Positions 43,276 to 51,999 of a stretch of 64,000 bases of DNA are shown piece after piece (position 1 is the first letter of the stretch; each line of letters starts with the position of its first letter). Origin of the DNA: an uncultured Aquimarina sp. GTDB lineage: Bacteria > Bacteroidota > Bacteroidia > Flavobacteriales > Flavobacteriaceae. The notes under the pieces were generated by a model that did not search any database, had not been told where the DNA came from, and saw nothing but the letters and a program-made list of their open reading frames with translations. A program made the position numbers and the translations under genes. Location of the stretch: assembly GCA_947498815.1 (NCBI GenBank), contig CANMLU010000013.1, positions 62,001 through 126,000 on the forward strand, in the 5' to 3' direction.

Positions 43276-44091
43276 TTGTTGTAAGATTATTAAGATTGCC
43301 AACCATATTAATGGAACACTTTCAACCCAAAAAGAGCAGTAATATTCGGATTGCTTTTTTTCGGTCCCCCATAAAAACAATAAACTAATAGTAGCCACCA
43401 AAATTGTACTTAAAATTTCTGTAGAAGAAAGTATATCTTTTATTGCAGTAAGCAACAAAAACAATACAAGCAAAACACTTCCAAAAACTTTTGTTCGAGT
43501 AATTCCGATCTTTTGAGGAACCGTTTCTAATGTGGTTGCATCATGTTCAAGATCCCTTATCTCAAAAGGCAACATCAATACCACAACAAACAGAAATCGT
43601 TGAATCATTTCAATTGAAAAATCAAAATTTAAATTACCTCCAGCATAAACTACAGGGACGAATACTGTGGTCCCTGTCCAGACCAATGCAATGATAAAGA
43701 TTTTGATCCCAGCTACACTTCTCAAATTCTTTTTATTAGGAAAAATAGGAATAACGTATAGAAAAGTCAGAATAATAAGTGGAACCATGTATAGTAAAGT
43801 AAGGTAGGAAAGCTGAAAAGCAAAATACACAAAAAATAAGCTGCACAATATGGTCAACACACGAATACCTTTCATCGATTTGGTCAATCTACGATGATAA
43901 AGCTTGGATACCTTAGAGTACTTTACAAAATTATAGGCGGCAACCGAACCAAAAAAAATAAAAAACAGAAACTCATAGGGTTTTACAAGTCCAAACTTTA
44001 CAAATGTAATCTGCACCAAAGCACAAACTGCAATAGCAACGTGAATACTACTATTGATATAAAATTTGAATATACTTTTTAGGGTTTCCAC
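43264..44091 (-). CDS. UbiA-like polytopic membrane protein
   Basis: This hydrophobic protein of 275 residues has eight to nine transmembrane helices, as UbiA prenyltransferases do. Of the two aspartate motifs, the second is recognisable (LPFEIRDLEHDATT, DxxxD), but the first (expected NDxxDxxxD) reads YNFVKYSKVSK and has no aspartate. Prenyl transfer with Mg2+ usually needs both, so activity is doubtful. The substrate is unknown. The gene runs divergently from gcvP and converges on the small ZAS-like paralogue. Confidence 0.65.
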   Translation of the reverse strand: METLKSIFKFYINSSIHVAIAVCALVQITFVKFGLVKPYEFLFFIFFGSVAAYNFVKYSKVSKLYHRRLTKSMKGIRVLTILCSLFFVYFAFQLSYLTLLYMVPLIILTFLYVIPIFPNKKNLRSVAGIKIFIIALVWTGTTVFVPVVYAGGNLNFDFSIEMIQRFLFVVVLMLPFEIRDLEHDATTLETVPQKIGITRTKVFGSVLLVLFLLLTAIKDILSSTEILSTILVATISLLFLWGTEKKQSEYYCSFWVESVPLIWLAILIILQQLFG

Positions 44092-44226
44092 GTTACAAAT
44101 TTAGGCTTATCTGTTAATAAGACCCGAAATTGGTTAAAAACTTAATACATTAGGGTTAATTTATTGTGAAATTTTTTGCAATTAAATATGTATTTTTGCC
44201 GTCTCAATCGCAACTGTTTTTTCGCT

Positions 44227-47082
44227 ATGAAAACTGACTCTTTTAAACTGCGTCATATAGGGCCTTCAACAAAAGACCTGGACAGCATGTTGAACACTAT
44301 TAAAGCTGATTCAATAGAACAGCTAATCTATGAAACCGTTCCTGACGATATTCTTTTGAAAAACCCGTTGAATCTTGCAAAGGCAATGAACGAGCAAGAG
44401 TATTCGGCACACATGCAACAATTATCATCAAAAAATGAAGTTTTCAAAACCTATATTGGTTTAGGATATCACGAAGCTTGCCTACCGGCGGTTATCCAGC
44501 GTAATATCCTAGAAAATCCAGGTTGGTATACTGCTTACACACCTTACCAGGCAGAGATTGCTCAAGGTAGATTAGAAGCTTTGTTAAATTATCAAACAAT
44601 GATCTGTGACTTAACGGGTATGGAACTTGCGAATGCATCATTACTTGATGAAAGTACAGCGGCTGCAGAATCCATGACCATGTTATTCGCTGTACGCTCA
44701 CGAGATCAGAAAAAAAATGGTGTAAATAAGTTCTTTGTTTCAGAAGAAATTCTTCCGCAGACATTATCTCTACTTCAAACACGTGCGATACCTCTTGATA
44801 TCGAATTGGTTGTAGGTGATCATCAACAATTTGATTTTTCGGCAGAATTTTATGGCGCTATTTTGCAATATCCAGGAAAATCCGGGCAAGTATATGATTA
44901 TGCAGACTTTGTTGAAAAAGCACATCAAGCCGAAATTAAAGTAGCGGTTGCAGCCGACATCTTAAGCTTAGTATCCCTAAAATCACCAGGAAGTTTTGGT
45001 GCAGATGTAGTAGTAGGTACCACCCAGCGTTTTGGAATTCCTTTGGGATATGGTGGACCACATGCTGCGTACTTTGCAACAAAAGAACAATACAAAAGAA
45101 ATATACCTGGTAGAATTATTGGCGTTACTCAAGACACCAATGGTGATAGAGCACTAAGAATGGCGCTTCAAACCAGAGAACAACATATAAAACGTGACAA
45201 AGCCACTTCCAATATCTGTACTGCACAAGTACTTCTTGCTGTTATGGCAGGCATGTATGCCGTGTATCATGGATCAGAAGGTTTACAATATATTGCTTCA
45301 AAAGTAAATAGCTCTGCGGCAAAATTAAGTAGCACCATAGAGAAATTAGGTTTCAAGCAACTTAATACAGCATTTTTTGATACCATTCGTATCAAAGCAG
45401 ACGCTAACAAAGTAAAAGAAATAGCAGAAGATAATGAGGTGAATTTCTATTATCCAGATAATGAAACAGTTTCTATTTCACTTAACGAAGCTACGACCCT
45501 AGAAAACTTAAATGCTATTGTTTCGATTTTTGCTGAAGTTGAAGGAAAGGAAGCTATTCAAATCACTGAAATAGACAATTCTGGCAGCATTCAACAAAAC
45601 CTGAAGCGTAATACAGAATTCTTAACCAACGAGGTGTTCAATACCTATCATTCTGAAACAGAATTGATGCGTTATATCAAGAAATTAGAACGCAAAGATT
45701 TATCATTAAATCATTCTATGATTCCTCTTGGATCATGTACAATGAAACTAAATGCTGCTTCAGAAATGTTGCCTTTAAGTGATCCGCAGTGGGGTAATAT
45801 TCATCCTTTTGTTCCTGTTGATCAAGCACAAGGATATCAGGAAGTTTTAAACAAACTTGAAGAACAACTTACCGAAATTACTGGTTTTTCTGCAACATCT
45901 TTGCAACCCAATTCGGGAGCCCAAGGAGAATTTGCAGGTCTTATGGTTATACGCGCTTATCATGAATCCAGAGGAGATCATCATCGAAATATTTGTTTGA
46001 TTCCTTCATCTGCTCATGGAACCAATCCAGCATCAGCCGTTATGGCCGGAATGAAAGTAGTAGTTACTAAATCTACAGACGAAGGTAACATTGATGTTGA
46101 TGATTTACGAGAAAAGGCTCTTAAACATAAAGACAATCTTGCTGCCTTGATGGTAACATATCCCTCTACACATGGCGTATACGAATCTGCCATCAAAGAG
46201 ATCACAAAAATTATCCATGATAATGGTGGACAGGTGTATATGGATGGAGCTAATATGAATGCGCAAGTGGGATTAACAAACCCTGGAGCAATTGGTGCCG
46301 ATGTATGTCATCTTAATTTACATAAAACATTTGCTATTCCGCATGGAGGTGGCGGACCCGGTGTAGGTCCGATCTGTGTGGCAGAGCAATTAGTTCCATT
46401 TTTGCCAGGCAATCCCGTTATTACAACTGGAGGAGAAAAAGCTATTACGGCGATTTCATCTGCGCCTTGGGGATCTGCCCTTGCATGTTTGATATCATAC
46501 GGATACATTACTATGCTAGGTGCCAATGGACTCAAAGAAGCTACAGAGTTTGCAATTCTTAATGCAAATTACATCAAAGAACGTCTCGACGGACATTATG
46601 ATGTTTTATATGCAGGAGAACGAGGAAGAGCTGCACATGAGATGATTATTGACTGTAGACCTTTTAAATCAAATGGGATAGAAGTAACGGATATTGCCAA
46701 ACGTTTAATGGATTATGGTTTTCATGCACCTACGGTTTCTTTTCCTGTTGCAGGAACTATTATGATCGAACCAACCGAGAGCGAAAGTAAAGCGGAGCTA
46801 GATCGTTTCTGTGATGCCTTATTATCTATACGTAAAGAGATCGCCGAGTCTAGCAAAGAGAACGTAAACAATGTAATGAAAAATGCACCGCATACATTAG
46901 CAATGCTTACTTCAGATACATGGGATTTTCCATACTCAAGAGAACAGGCAGCATATCCTTTATCTTATATTGAAGAAAACAAATTTTGGCCATCGGTACG
47001 TAGAGTAGATGATGCATATGGAGATAGAAACTTAATTTGTACTTGTGCTCCTATAGAAGAATATATGGAAGCCGAAGCTTAG
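44227..47082 (+). CDS. gcvP: Glycine dehydrogenase (decarboxylating), P protein of the glycine cleavage system
   Basis: The P protein binds glycine through PLP, releases CO2 and passes the aminomethyl group to lipoyl-GcvH. The single chain of 951 residues combines the alpha and beta halves found split in other bacteria. Start ATG 44227 ([19 protein letters not shown]) fits the family; an upstream TTG would add 17 residues that precede a -7-like element TATTTTTG (44191-44198). The PLP lysine is in [20 protein letters not shown]. The glycine-rich region [18 protein letters not shown] is conserved. It is a single gene here; gcvT and gcvH are not in the window. Confidence 0.96.
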   Translation: MKTDSFKLRHIGPSTKDLDSMLNTIKADSIEQLIYETVPDDILLKNPLNLAKAMNEQEYSAHMQQLSSKNEVFKTYIGLGYHEACLPAVIQRNILENPGWYTAYTPYQAEIAQGRLEALLNYQTMICDLTGMELANASLLDESTAAAESMTMLFAVRSRDQKKNGVNKFFVSEEILPQTLSLLQTRAIPLDIELVVGDHQQFDFSAEFYGAILQYPGKSGQVYDYADFVEKAHQAEIKVAVAADILSLVSLKSPGSFGADVVVGTTQRFGIPLGYGGPHAAYFATKEQYKRNIPGRIIGVTQDTNGDRALRMALQTREQHIKRDKATSNICTAQVLLAVMAGMYAVYHGSEGLQYIASKVNSSAAKLSSTIEKLGFKQLNTAFFDTIRIKADANKVKEIAEDNEVNFYYPDNETVSISLNEATTLENLNAIVSIFAEVEGKEAIQITEIDNSGSIQQNLKRNTEFLTNEVFNTYHSETELMRYIKKLERKDLSLNHSMIPLGSCTMKLNAASEMLPLSDPQWGNIHPFVPVDQAQGYQEVLNKLEEQLTEITGFSATSLQPNSGAQGEFAGLMVIRAYHESRGDHHRNICLIPSSAHGTNPASAVMAGMKVVVTKSTDEGNIDVDDLREKALKHKDNLAALMVTYPSTHGVYESAIKEITKIIHDNGGQVYMDGANMNAQVGLTNPGAIGADVCHLNLHKTFAIPHGGGGPGVGPICVAEQLVPFLPGNPVITTGGEKAITAISSAPWGSALACLISYGYITMLGANGLKEATEFAILNANYIKERLDGHYDVLYAGERGRAAHEMIIDCRPFKSNGIEVTDIAKRLMDYGFHAPTVSFPVAGTIMIEPTESESKAELDRFCDALLSIRKEIAESSKENVNNVMKNAPHTLAMLTSDTWDFPYSREQAAYPLSYIEENKFWPSVRRVDDAYGDRNLICTCAPIEEYMEAEA

Positions 47083-47112
47083 TAAAGTTAATCTTAAATA
47101 ACACTATAAAGA

Positions 47113-47144
47113 AAAGGGGTAATTTTGCAGTTACCTCTTTTTTA
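47113..47144 (+). terminator. Terminator of gcvP
   Basis: AAAGGGGTAA (47113-47122) pairs with TTACCTCTTT (47131-47140), one G-T wobble, and is followed by T residues. It begins 30 bases after the gcvP stop. Confidence 0.75.
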
Positions 47145-47158
47145 TTAGATCAAAAAAA

Positions 47159-47524
47159 ATGCGAGACATTACCACAAGAGAAGATATTGAATTTTTAATG
47201 AAAGCATTTTATATCAAAGCGCTTGCGAATGAAACAATAGGTGATTTTTTTACCAAAATTGCAAAAATTAATCTAGAAGAACATATTCCTGAAATTACAG
47301 ATTTTTGGGAACAACAACTATTCAGAGTTCATGGTTACAAAAAAAACGTCATGCAGATCCATAAAAATCTGAGTCATAAAAAGAAGATTGAAAAAATCCA
47401 TTTCGAAACTTGGTTATCACTTTTTAATACTACTGTAGATCATAACTTCAAAGGAGAAAAAGCCAATCTTATCAAAACAAGAGCTTTATCTATTGCAACT
47501 ATGATGCAATTAAAATTAAGATAG
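47159..47524 (+). CDS. Group III truncated hemoglobin
   Basis: The 121-residue protein has the 2-on-2 globin length of group III (trHbP). Signs are DITTREDIEFLMKAFYIKAL at the start, the B10-E region EITDFWEQQLFRVHGYKKN, and the proximal-histidine segment KKIEKIHFETWLSLFNTTVD. Heme binding is expected. Roles of group III globins are poorly known (oxygen or NO chemistry). It is 76 bases downstream of gcvP but beyond the terminator, and shows no link to its neighbours. Confidence 0.88.
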   Translation: MRDITTREDIEFLMKAFYIKALANETIGDFFTKIAKINLEEHIPEITDFWEQQLFRVHGYKKNVMQIHKNLSHKKKIEKIHFETWLSLFNTTVDHNFKGEKANLIKTRALSIATMMQLKLR

Positions 47525-47635
47525 TTTCTCGTTATACAGCAAAAAAAAGACTGGGCATCGTAAAATGTGCTATGCATGCATAACAAAGTATTATACAATG
47601 ACTATCTTGTAAGATGAATTACATAATTGGAAACG

Positions 47636-48694
47636 ATGAATATTAAGATAACAGGCACGGGAAGCTATATTCCCAATGAAATTGAGAAAAATGAAGATTT
47701 TATTAATCATCAATTTTACAATGATAATGGATCAGTAATTACCCATCCTACTGATATTATAATACATAAATTCAAACAAATAACAGGCATTGAAGAGCGT
47801 AGATATGCTTCAAAACAACAAAACGCCTCTGATTTGGCCTTTCTTGCCTCAGAAAAGGCGATTAAAAATGCCAAAATAGATCCCGAAACATTGGATTATA
47901 TTATAGTCGCACATAATTTTGGAGATGTAGCCACAGGTTCTTCACAAGCAGATACTATACCAAGTCTAGCAGCAAGAGTTAAACATAAGTTAAGAATTAA
48001 GAACCCATACTGTGTTGCATATGATCTCTTATTTGGCTGTCCAGGTTGGATAGAAGGAGTTATACAGGCACAGTCATTTATTAAAAGTGGGATGGCAAAA
48101 AGATGCCTTGTCATTGGTGCCGAAACCTTATCTCGTGTTATAGACGCACATGATAGAGATTCAATGATCTATTCCGATGGAGCCGGAGCATCAATAATTG
48201 AGGCTACAAAAGATCCAGGAGGTATGATCTGTACAATCAGTGCTTCATACACCTTGGAAGAAAGCAATTTTTTATACTTCGGAAAAACATACAAAAACAC
48301 CAATGGTGATAGCAATAAGTACATCAAAATGCATGGACGAAAAATATATGAGTTCGCTTTAAATCGTGTACCTCTTGCTATGAAAGCCTGTCTGGATAAA
48401 ACGGAGTTTAAAATTACAGATGTAAAGAAAATTTTGATTCATCAAGCCAATGAAAAAATGGACGAAGCTATCGTTAAACGCTTCTTTAATTTATATGAAC
48501 AAGACGTTCCCGAAGGCATTATGCCAATGAGTATCCAAAAACTAGGCAATAGTAGCGTAGCTACTATCCCCACCTTATTTGACCTTATTTTGAATGGTAA
48601 GATAGAACATCAACACATTAACAAAGGTGATTTATTACTATTTGCAAGTGTAGGTGCCGGCATGAACATAAATGCTTTTCTGTATCAATTCTAA
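47636..48694 (+). CDS. KASIII-like 3-oxoacyl-ACP synthase family protein
   Basis: The thiolase-fold condensing enzyme has 352 residues from ATG 47636 (an in-frame TTG lies nine bases upstream). The Cys-His-Asn triad is intact: LLFGCPGWIEG (Cys135), KKILIHQANEKMD and KLGNSSVATIP. The beginning NIKITGTGSYIPNEIEKNEDF is typical. It is apart from fatty-acid genes, and in Bacteroidota such free-standing copies can serve flexirubin, DAR-type pigment or other pathways; the starter unit and product are unknown. It may equally be a second FabH. Confidence 0.87.
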   Translation: MNIKITGTGSYIPNEIEKNEDFINHQFYNDNGSVITHPTDIIIHKFKQITGIEERRYASKQQNASDLAFLASEKAIKNAKIDPETLDYIIVAHNFGDVATGSSQADTIPSLAARVKHKLRIKNPYCVAYDLLFGCPGWIEGVIQAQSFIKSGMAKRCLVIGAETLSRVIDAHDRDSMIYSDGAGASIIEATKDPGGMICTISASYTLEESNFLYFGKTYKNTNGDSNKYIKMHGRKIYEFALNRVPLAMKACLDKTEFKITDVKKILIHQANEKMDEAIVKRFFNLYEQDVPEGIMPMSIQKLGNSSVATIPTLFDLILNGKIEHQHINKGDLLLFASVGAGMNINAFLYQF

Positions 48695-48779
48695 AAGTCG
48701 TTAAAAATTATACCCATCTGTAGACAGTAATCTGAGTAATTGTCTATTTTTACGCTTATAATTTATTGATTAATCTACC

Positions 48780-49304
48780 ATGTACGAAGGAACTTTTCCT
48801 CATAAGCGTTATCAAAAAACATTAGAATTTTTAAGAGATAATGTCCCTACTCCTAGTAAAATCTTGGATCTTGGAGTACGAAATCCTTTTGTAGAATTTA
48901 TGGAAAAAGAAGGGTATACAGTCTCTAATACTTCAGGAGAAGATTTGGATCTGAACACCGAAGCCGTAAAAACTGATGATGCAGAGGTCTTAACTGCTTT
49001 TGAAATTTTTGAACATTTAATTGCTCCTTTTAATGTATTAAAAGATGCCAAAGCAGATAAATTAGTAGCCTCAATACCTTTAAAACTATGGTTCTCTCCT
49101 GCTTATCGAAGTAAAACAGATCCATGGGACAGACATTACCATGAGTTTGAAGATTGGCAGTTTGATTGGTTACTAGAGAAAGCTGGCTGGGAAATTAAAG
49201 CAAGAAATAAGTGGACACATCCTATTAAGAAAATCGGATTTAGACCCTTGCTACGTTTATTTGTTCCAAGATACTATATCGTATATGCAGAAAGAATTAG
49301 ATAG
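48780..49304 (+). CDS. Class I SAM-dependent methyltransferase
   Basis: The protein of 174 residues is a short methyltransferase. Motif I is reduced (ILDLGVRNPFVEF, about 22-35), motif II is DAEVLTAFEIFEHLIAPFNV, and the C-terminal half contains the WDRHYHEFEDWQFDWLLEKA segment common in glycan- or lipid-linked methyltransferases. The lost GxGxG glycines in motif I suggest a diverged SAM site. A glycosyltransferase gene follows 255 bases downstream on the same strand, so a role in surface polysaccharide is possible. Confidence 0.75.
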   Translation: MYEGTFPHKRYQKTLEFLRDNVPTPSKILDLGVRNPFVEFMEKEGYTVSNTSGEDLDLNTEAVKTDDAEVLTAFEIFEHLIAPFNVLKDAKADKLVASIPLKLWFSPAYRSKTDPWDRHYHEFEDWQFDWLLEKAGWEIKARNKWTHPIKKIGFRPLLRLFVPRYYIVYAERIR

Positions 49305-49559
49305 AAGTATAGGGATTAGTAGTTAGTAAAACATTTTCTCAAAGTTAGTACTGAAGTTAAATTTAATTATATATCCTAAATCATACTTAAAAACCATGTA
49401 GCGTTAAAAAAACGGTATACAAGAATCAATCTCTACAATATTGCAAAAATAAAGTTGATGAAACATTCAAAAACAAGTGCTAGCTTACTAAAAACTGCTT
49501 AAATAAAGTTACTTTTAACCCTATTGACCTAAGAACTATAACTACTATTAACTAAAAAC

Positions 49560-50411
49560 TTGGAAATCTATATTATCATACCTGCCCATAACGAGGAACA
49601 TTTCATTTCCAAAACACTAGAATCGTTGGTTTCTCAAACATTACTACCCAAAAAAATTGTAGTTGTTAATGACCATTCTACAGATAATACAGCGGATATT
49701 GTAAATGAATTTGCAAATAAGTACCATTTCATATCCATTGTAAATACTTCTTCTTCAAAAGATCATATGCCAGGCAGTAAAGTGATCAATGCATTTTATC
49801 AAGGTTACGATACTCTAGATACCAAATATGATATCATATGTAAGTTCGATGCAGACCTTATTTTCCCTTCTAATTATTTAGAAAAAATTGCATCTCATTT
49901 TAAGGAGCAAGATACCACAGGCATGGTTGGTGGTTTTTGTTATATCGAAAAGAATCAAAAGTGGGTATTAGAAAACCTGACGAATAAAGATCATATTCGT
50001 GGTGCTCTAAAAGCGTATCGCAAAGCATGTTTTAAAGATATCAATGGACTACAGCCTGCAATGGGATGGGATACTATTGATGAACTGCTCGCACGATATC
50101 ATCATTGGGATATTAAAACAGACGTATCATTAAAAGTTAAACATCTTAAACCAACTGGCAATACCTATAACCCCAAAGCTAAATATAAGCAAGGAGAGGC
50201 GTTTTATCGAATGCGATATGGTTTTTGGATCACACTAATTGCTTCGTGTAAACTAGCATTTCTAAAAAAGAGGCCTAAGTTTATTTTGGATTACTTAATC
50301 GGCTTCAACAGAGCTAAAAAATCCAAAAAATCATATCTGGTATCAAAAGACGAAGGAAAGTTTATCCGTAAACTTCGATGGCAAAAAATGAAAGCCAAAC
50401 TTCTTGGCTGA
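49560..50411 (+). CDS. Glycosyltransferase family 2 protein
   Basis: The GT-A fold enzyme has 283 residues. It opens at a TTG codon: MEIYIIIPAHNEEHFISKTL brings the GT2 start motif IPAHNEE right to the N terminus, so no later start would leave an intact domain and no ATG lies upstream. The donor-binding strand has VVVNDHSTDNTADIVNEF, and the DxD motif is IICKFDADLIFPS. A further conserved region is GMVGGFCYIEK. It probably builds a polysaccharide or glycolipid; acceptor and sugar are unknown. The 255-base gap upstream contains no feature that I can identify. Confidence 0.87.
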   Translation: MEIYIIIPAHNEEHFISKTLESLVSQTLLPKKIVVVNDHSTDNTADIVNEFANKYHFISIVNTSSSKDHMPGSKVINAFYQGYDTLDTKYDIICKFDADLIFPSNYLEKIASHFKEQDTTGMVGGFCYIEKNQKWVLENLTNKDHIRGALKAYRKACFKDINGLQPAMGWDTIDELLARYHHWDIKTDVSLKVKHLKPTGNTYNPKAKYKQGEAFYRMRYGFWITLIASCKLAFLKKRPKFILDYLIGFNRAKKSKKSYLVSKDEGKFIRKLRWQKMKAKLLG

Positions 50412-50465
50412 ATAATTCATAAGAGCATTCTATCAAGACAAAAGTTAAAATATTTTTAAAAACAG

Positions 50466-50479
50466 ACAGACTTGTCTTC
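50466..50479. promoter_or_regulatory. Candidate TetR operator upstream of its own gene
   Basis: ACAGAC-TT-GTCTTC is an imperfect palindrome whose 12-base core ACAGACTTGTCT recurs at 51093, before the SDR gene. The TTG at 50472-50474 could be the -33 element, 22 bases before CATATTTG (50497-50504), so binding would block the promoter. Confidence 0.65.
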
Positions 50480-50508
50480 TTTTGAGAATTATTATGCATA
50501 TTTGCTCC

Positions 50509-51072
50509 ATGAAACATTCTTTAGTGAGAGAGCATATTATCAAAACCGCTTCTGATCTCTTTTACAGAAAGGGATACAACCTTACAGGTATTAATGAAAT
50601 CATCAAAGAAGCCGGTATCGCCAAAGCTACCCTATATAACCACTTTGCATCAAAGGAGGATATCTGTCTTGCTTATCTAAGGTACAGAAATAGTACATTT
50701 ACAGAAGACATAAGAAGTTTCGTTAATAATGCTGAAAAAGGTAAGAATCAACTCTACGCCCTATTTTATTTTCTGCAGGATTTTTTTGATCAAAAGGATT
50801 TTAATGGCTGTTGGTGCTTGAATACAATTGTCGAAATCCCGCAGGAAAATCAAAAAATAAGACTAGAAATTCAAAAACAAAAAAAAGAGTTTATTGCTTT
50901 TATCAAAGAAATAATTGAAAAGAACCATAATCAAGGTTCAGATCAGAAGAACGACTCGCTGGCAAAAAAAATATATTTGGTATATGAAGGCTCCATTTCT
51001 GAAAGCAAATTACATCAAAGTAAGTGGCCTATAAATGCTGGATTATCATTGTGTAAAAACATACTTAACTAA
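50509..51072 (+). CDS. TetR/AcrR family transcriptional regulator
   Basis: This repressor-type regulator has 187 residues. The N-terminal HTH (about 1-50) has the TetR pattern REHIIKTASDLFYRKGYNLT then GINEIIKEAGIAKATLYNHF. The C-terminal ligand domain carries GCWCLNTIVE, with a Cys-x-Cys that could react with electrophiles, as in some TetR sensors (inference). Start ATG 50509 was chosen; an upstream ATG (50494) and TTG (50482) sit in or before the -7 element. It is followed by an SDR gene with the same operator. Confidence 0.88.
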   Translation: MKHSLVREHIIKTASDLFYRKGYNLTGINEIIKEAGIAKATLYNHFASKEDICLAYLRYRNSTFTEDIRSFVNNAEKGKNQLYALFYFLQDFFDQKDFNGCWCLNTIVEIPQENQKIRLEIQKQKKEFIAFIKEIIEKNHNQGSDQKNDSLAKKIYLVYEGSISESKLHQSKWPINAGLSLCKNILN

Positions 51073-51092
51073 AAAAATTTAATCATAAAAAG

Positions 51093-51106
51093 ACAGACTT
51101 GTCTGT
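51093..51106. promoter_or_regulatory. Candidate TetR operator upstream of the SDR gene
   Basis: ACAGAC-TT-GTCTGT is a perfect pair of 6-base half sites with a 2-base spacer. It is the same core as the site before the TetR gene and overlaps the TTG (51099-51101) which could be a -33 element, 20 bases before TAAATACT. Confidence 0.7.
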
Positions 51107-51135
51107 TCATTTTTATTAATCTAAATACTCAAATA

Positions 51136-51882
51136 ATGACAACATTTAAAAACAAAACAGCACTGGTCATAGGAGGCACCAGCGGAATCGGAAGAGCAAC
51201 GACAAACACTTTAATCGCAGAAGGGGCCACAGTACATGTAGTTGGCAGAAACACATCCAAAATACCAGACGCTGATACTATAATAAAACATCAAGTAGAT
51301 ATCACCGATGCTACTAGCGTGAACACATTAATCAACAATATTTCTGGATTAGATCGTTTGGATTATTTGGTAAACGCATCAGGAATCTTTGGACCCAAGG
51401 CATTTTTGGATCACACAATTGAAGATTATGATTCTTATCAAGATCTTAATCGAGGGTTCTTTTTTATTACACAGGCCGCCGCCAAAAAAATGAAGGAAAA
51501 CAATAGTGGAGCTATTGTAAATGTAGGATCTATGTGGGCAAAACAGGCGGTTAAAGCAACTCCTTCGTCTGCATACTCGATGCAGAAAGCAGGATTACAT
51601 TCGTTAACACAACATCTGGCAATGGAATTAGCCGATCATGGAATACGCGTTAACGCGGTGTCACCAGCAGTCGTCGAAACCCCTGTATACGATAGTGTTT
51701 TTGGAAGCCCCGAAGAAGCTAAAAAAGCATTGGTGGGATTCAATAATTTTCATCCTATCGGAAGAAATGGAACACCACAAGATATCGCCAATAGTATTAC
51801 TTTTTTACTATCCGATCAAGCTTCGTGGGTTACCGGAGCAATCTGGGATACTGATGGAGGTGTCATTGCGGGTAGAAACTAA
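51136..51882 (+). CDS. SDR family NAD(P)-dependent oxidoreductase
   Basis: The 248-residue classical short-chain dehydrogenase has the coenzyme motif [11 protein letters not shown] (TGxxxGxG type with Gly at the first position), the NAS/NxG motif VNASGIFG, the catalytic serine in GSMWAKQA and YSMQKAG (Tyr-x-x-x-Lys). The C-terminal part ([16 protein letters not shown]) is canonical. The natural substrate is unknown. It is controlled, very probably, by the TetR regulator upstream through the shared operator, which suggests induction by a reactive carbonyl or quinone. Confidence 0.88.
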   Translation: MTTFKNKTALVIGGTSGIGRATTNTLIAEGATVHVVGRNTSKIPDADTIIKHQVDITDATSVNTLINNISGLDRLDYLVNASGIFGPKAFLDHTIEDYDSYQDLNRGFFFITQAAAKKMKENNSGAIVNVGSMWAKQAVKATPSSAYSMQKAGLHSLTQHLAMELADHGIRVNAVSPAVVETPVYDSVFGSPEEAKKALVGFNNFHPIGRNGTPQDIANSITFLLSDQASWVTGAIWDTDGGVIAGRN

Positions 51883-51895
51883 ACACTTTTCTCTG

Positions 51896-51960
51896 TCATT
51901 TCGAGCGAAGTCGAGAAACTAAAACTCCAAACACACATATCTTGACTGCGCTCGGCTTGA
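51896..51960. repeat. REP-like intergenic inverted repeat
   Basis: CGAGCGAAGTCGAG (51902-51915) and CTTGACTGCGCTCG (51941-51954) are inverted copies with 12 of 14 matches. The unit starts TCATTTCGAGCGAAGTCGAG, a motif I recall from many Bacteroidota intergenic regions. It lies between two convergent genes and may also end transcription. Confidence 0.65.
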
Positions 51961-51999
51961 TTAATAAATTAACAACGTATTTTCTGTTGAAATAAGCTG

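Noticed and set aside
44092-44226. Possible glycine riboswitch upstream of gcvP
   Set aside because: The 135-base region shows a -7-like TATTTTTG but no aptamer-like conserved pattern that I can recognise.
49305-49559. Possible small gene or RNA between the methyltransferase and the GT2 gene
   Set aside because: AT-rich text with stops in all frames and no stable hairpin.
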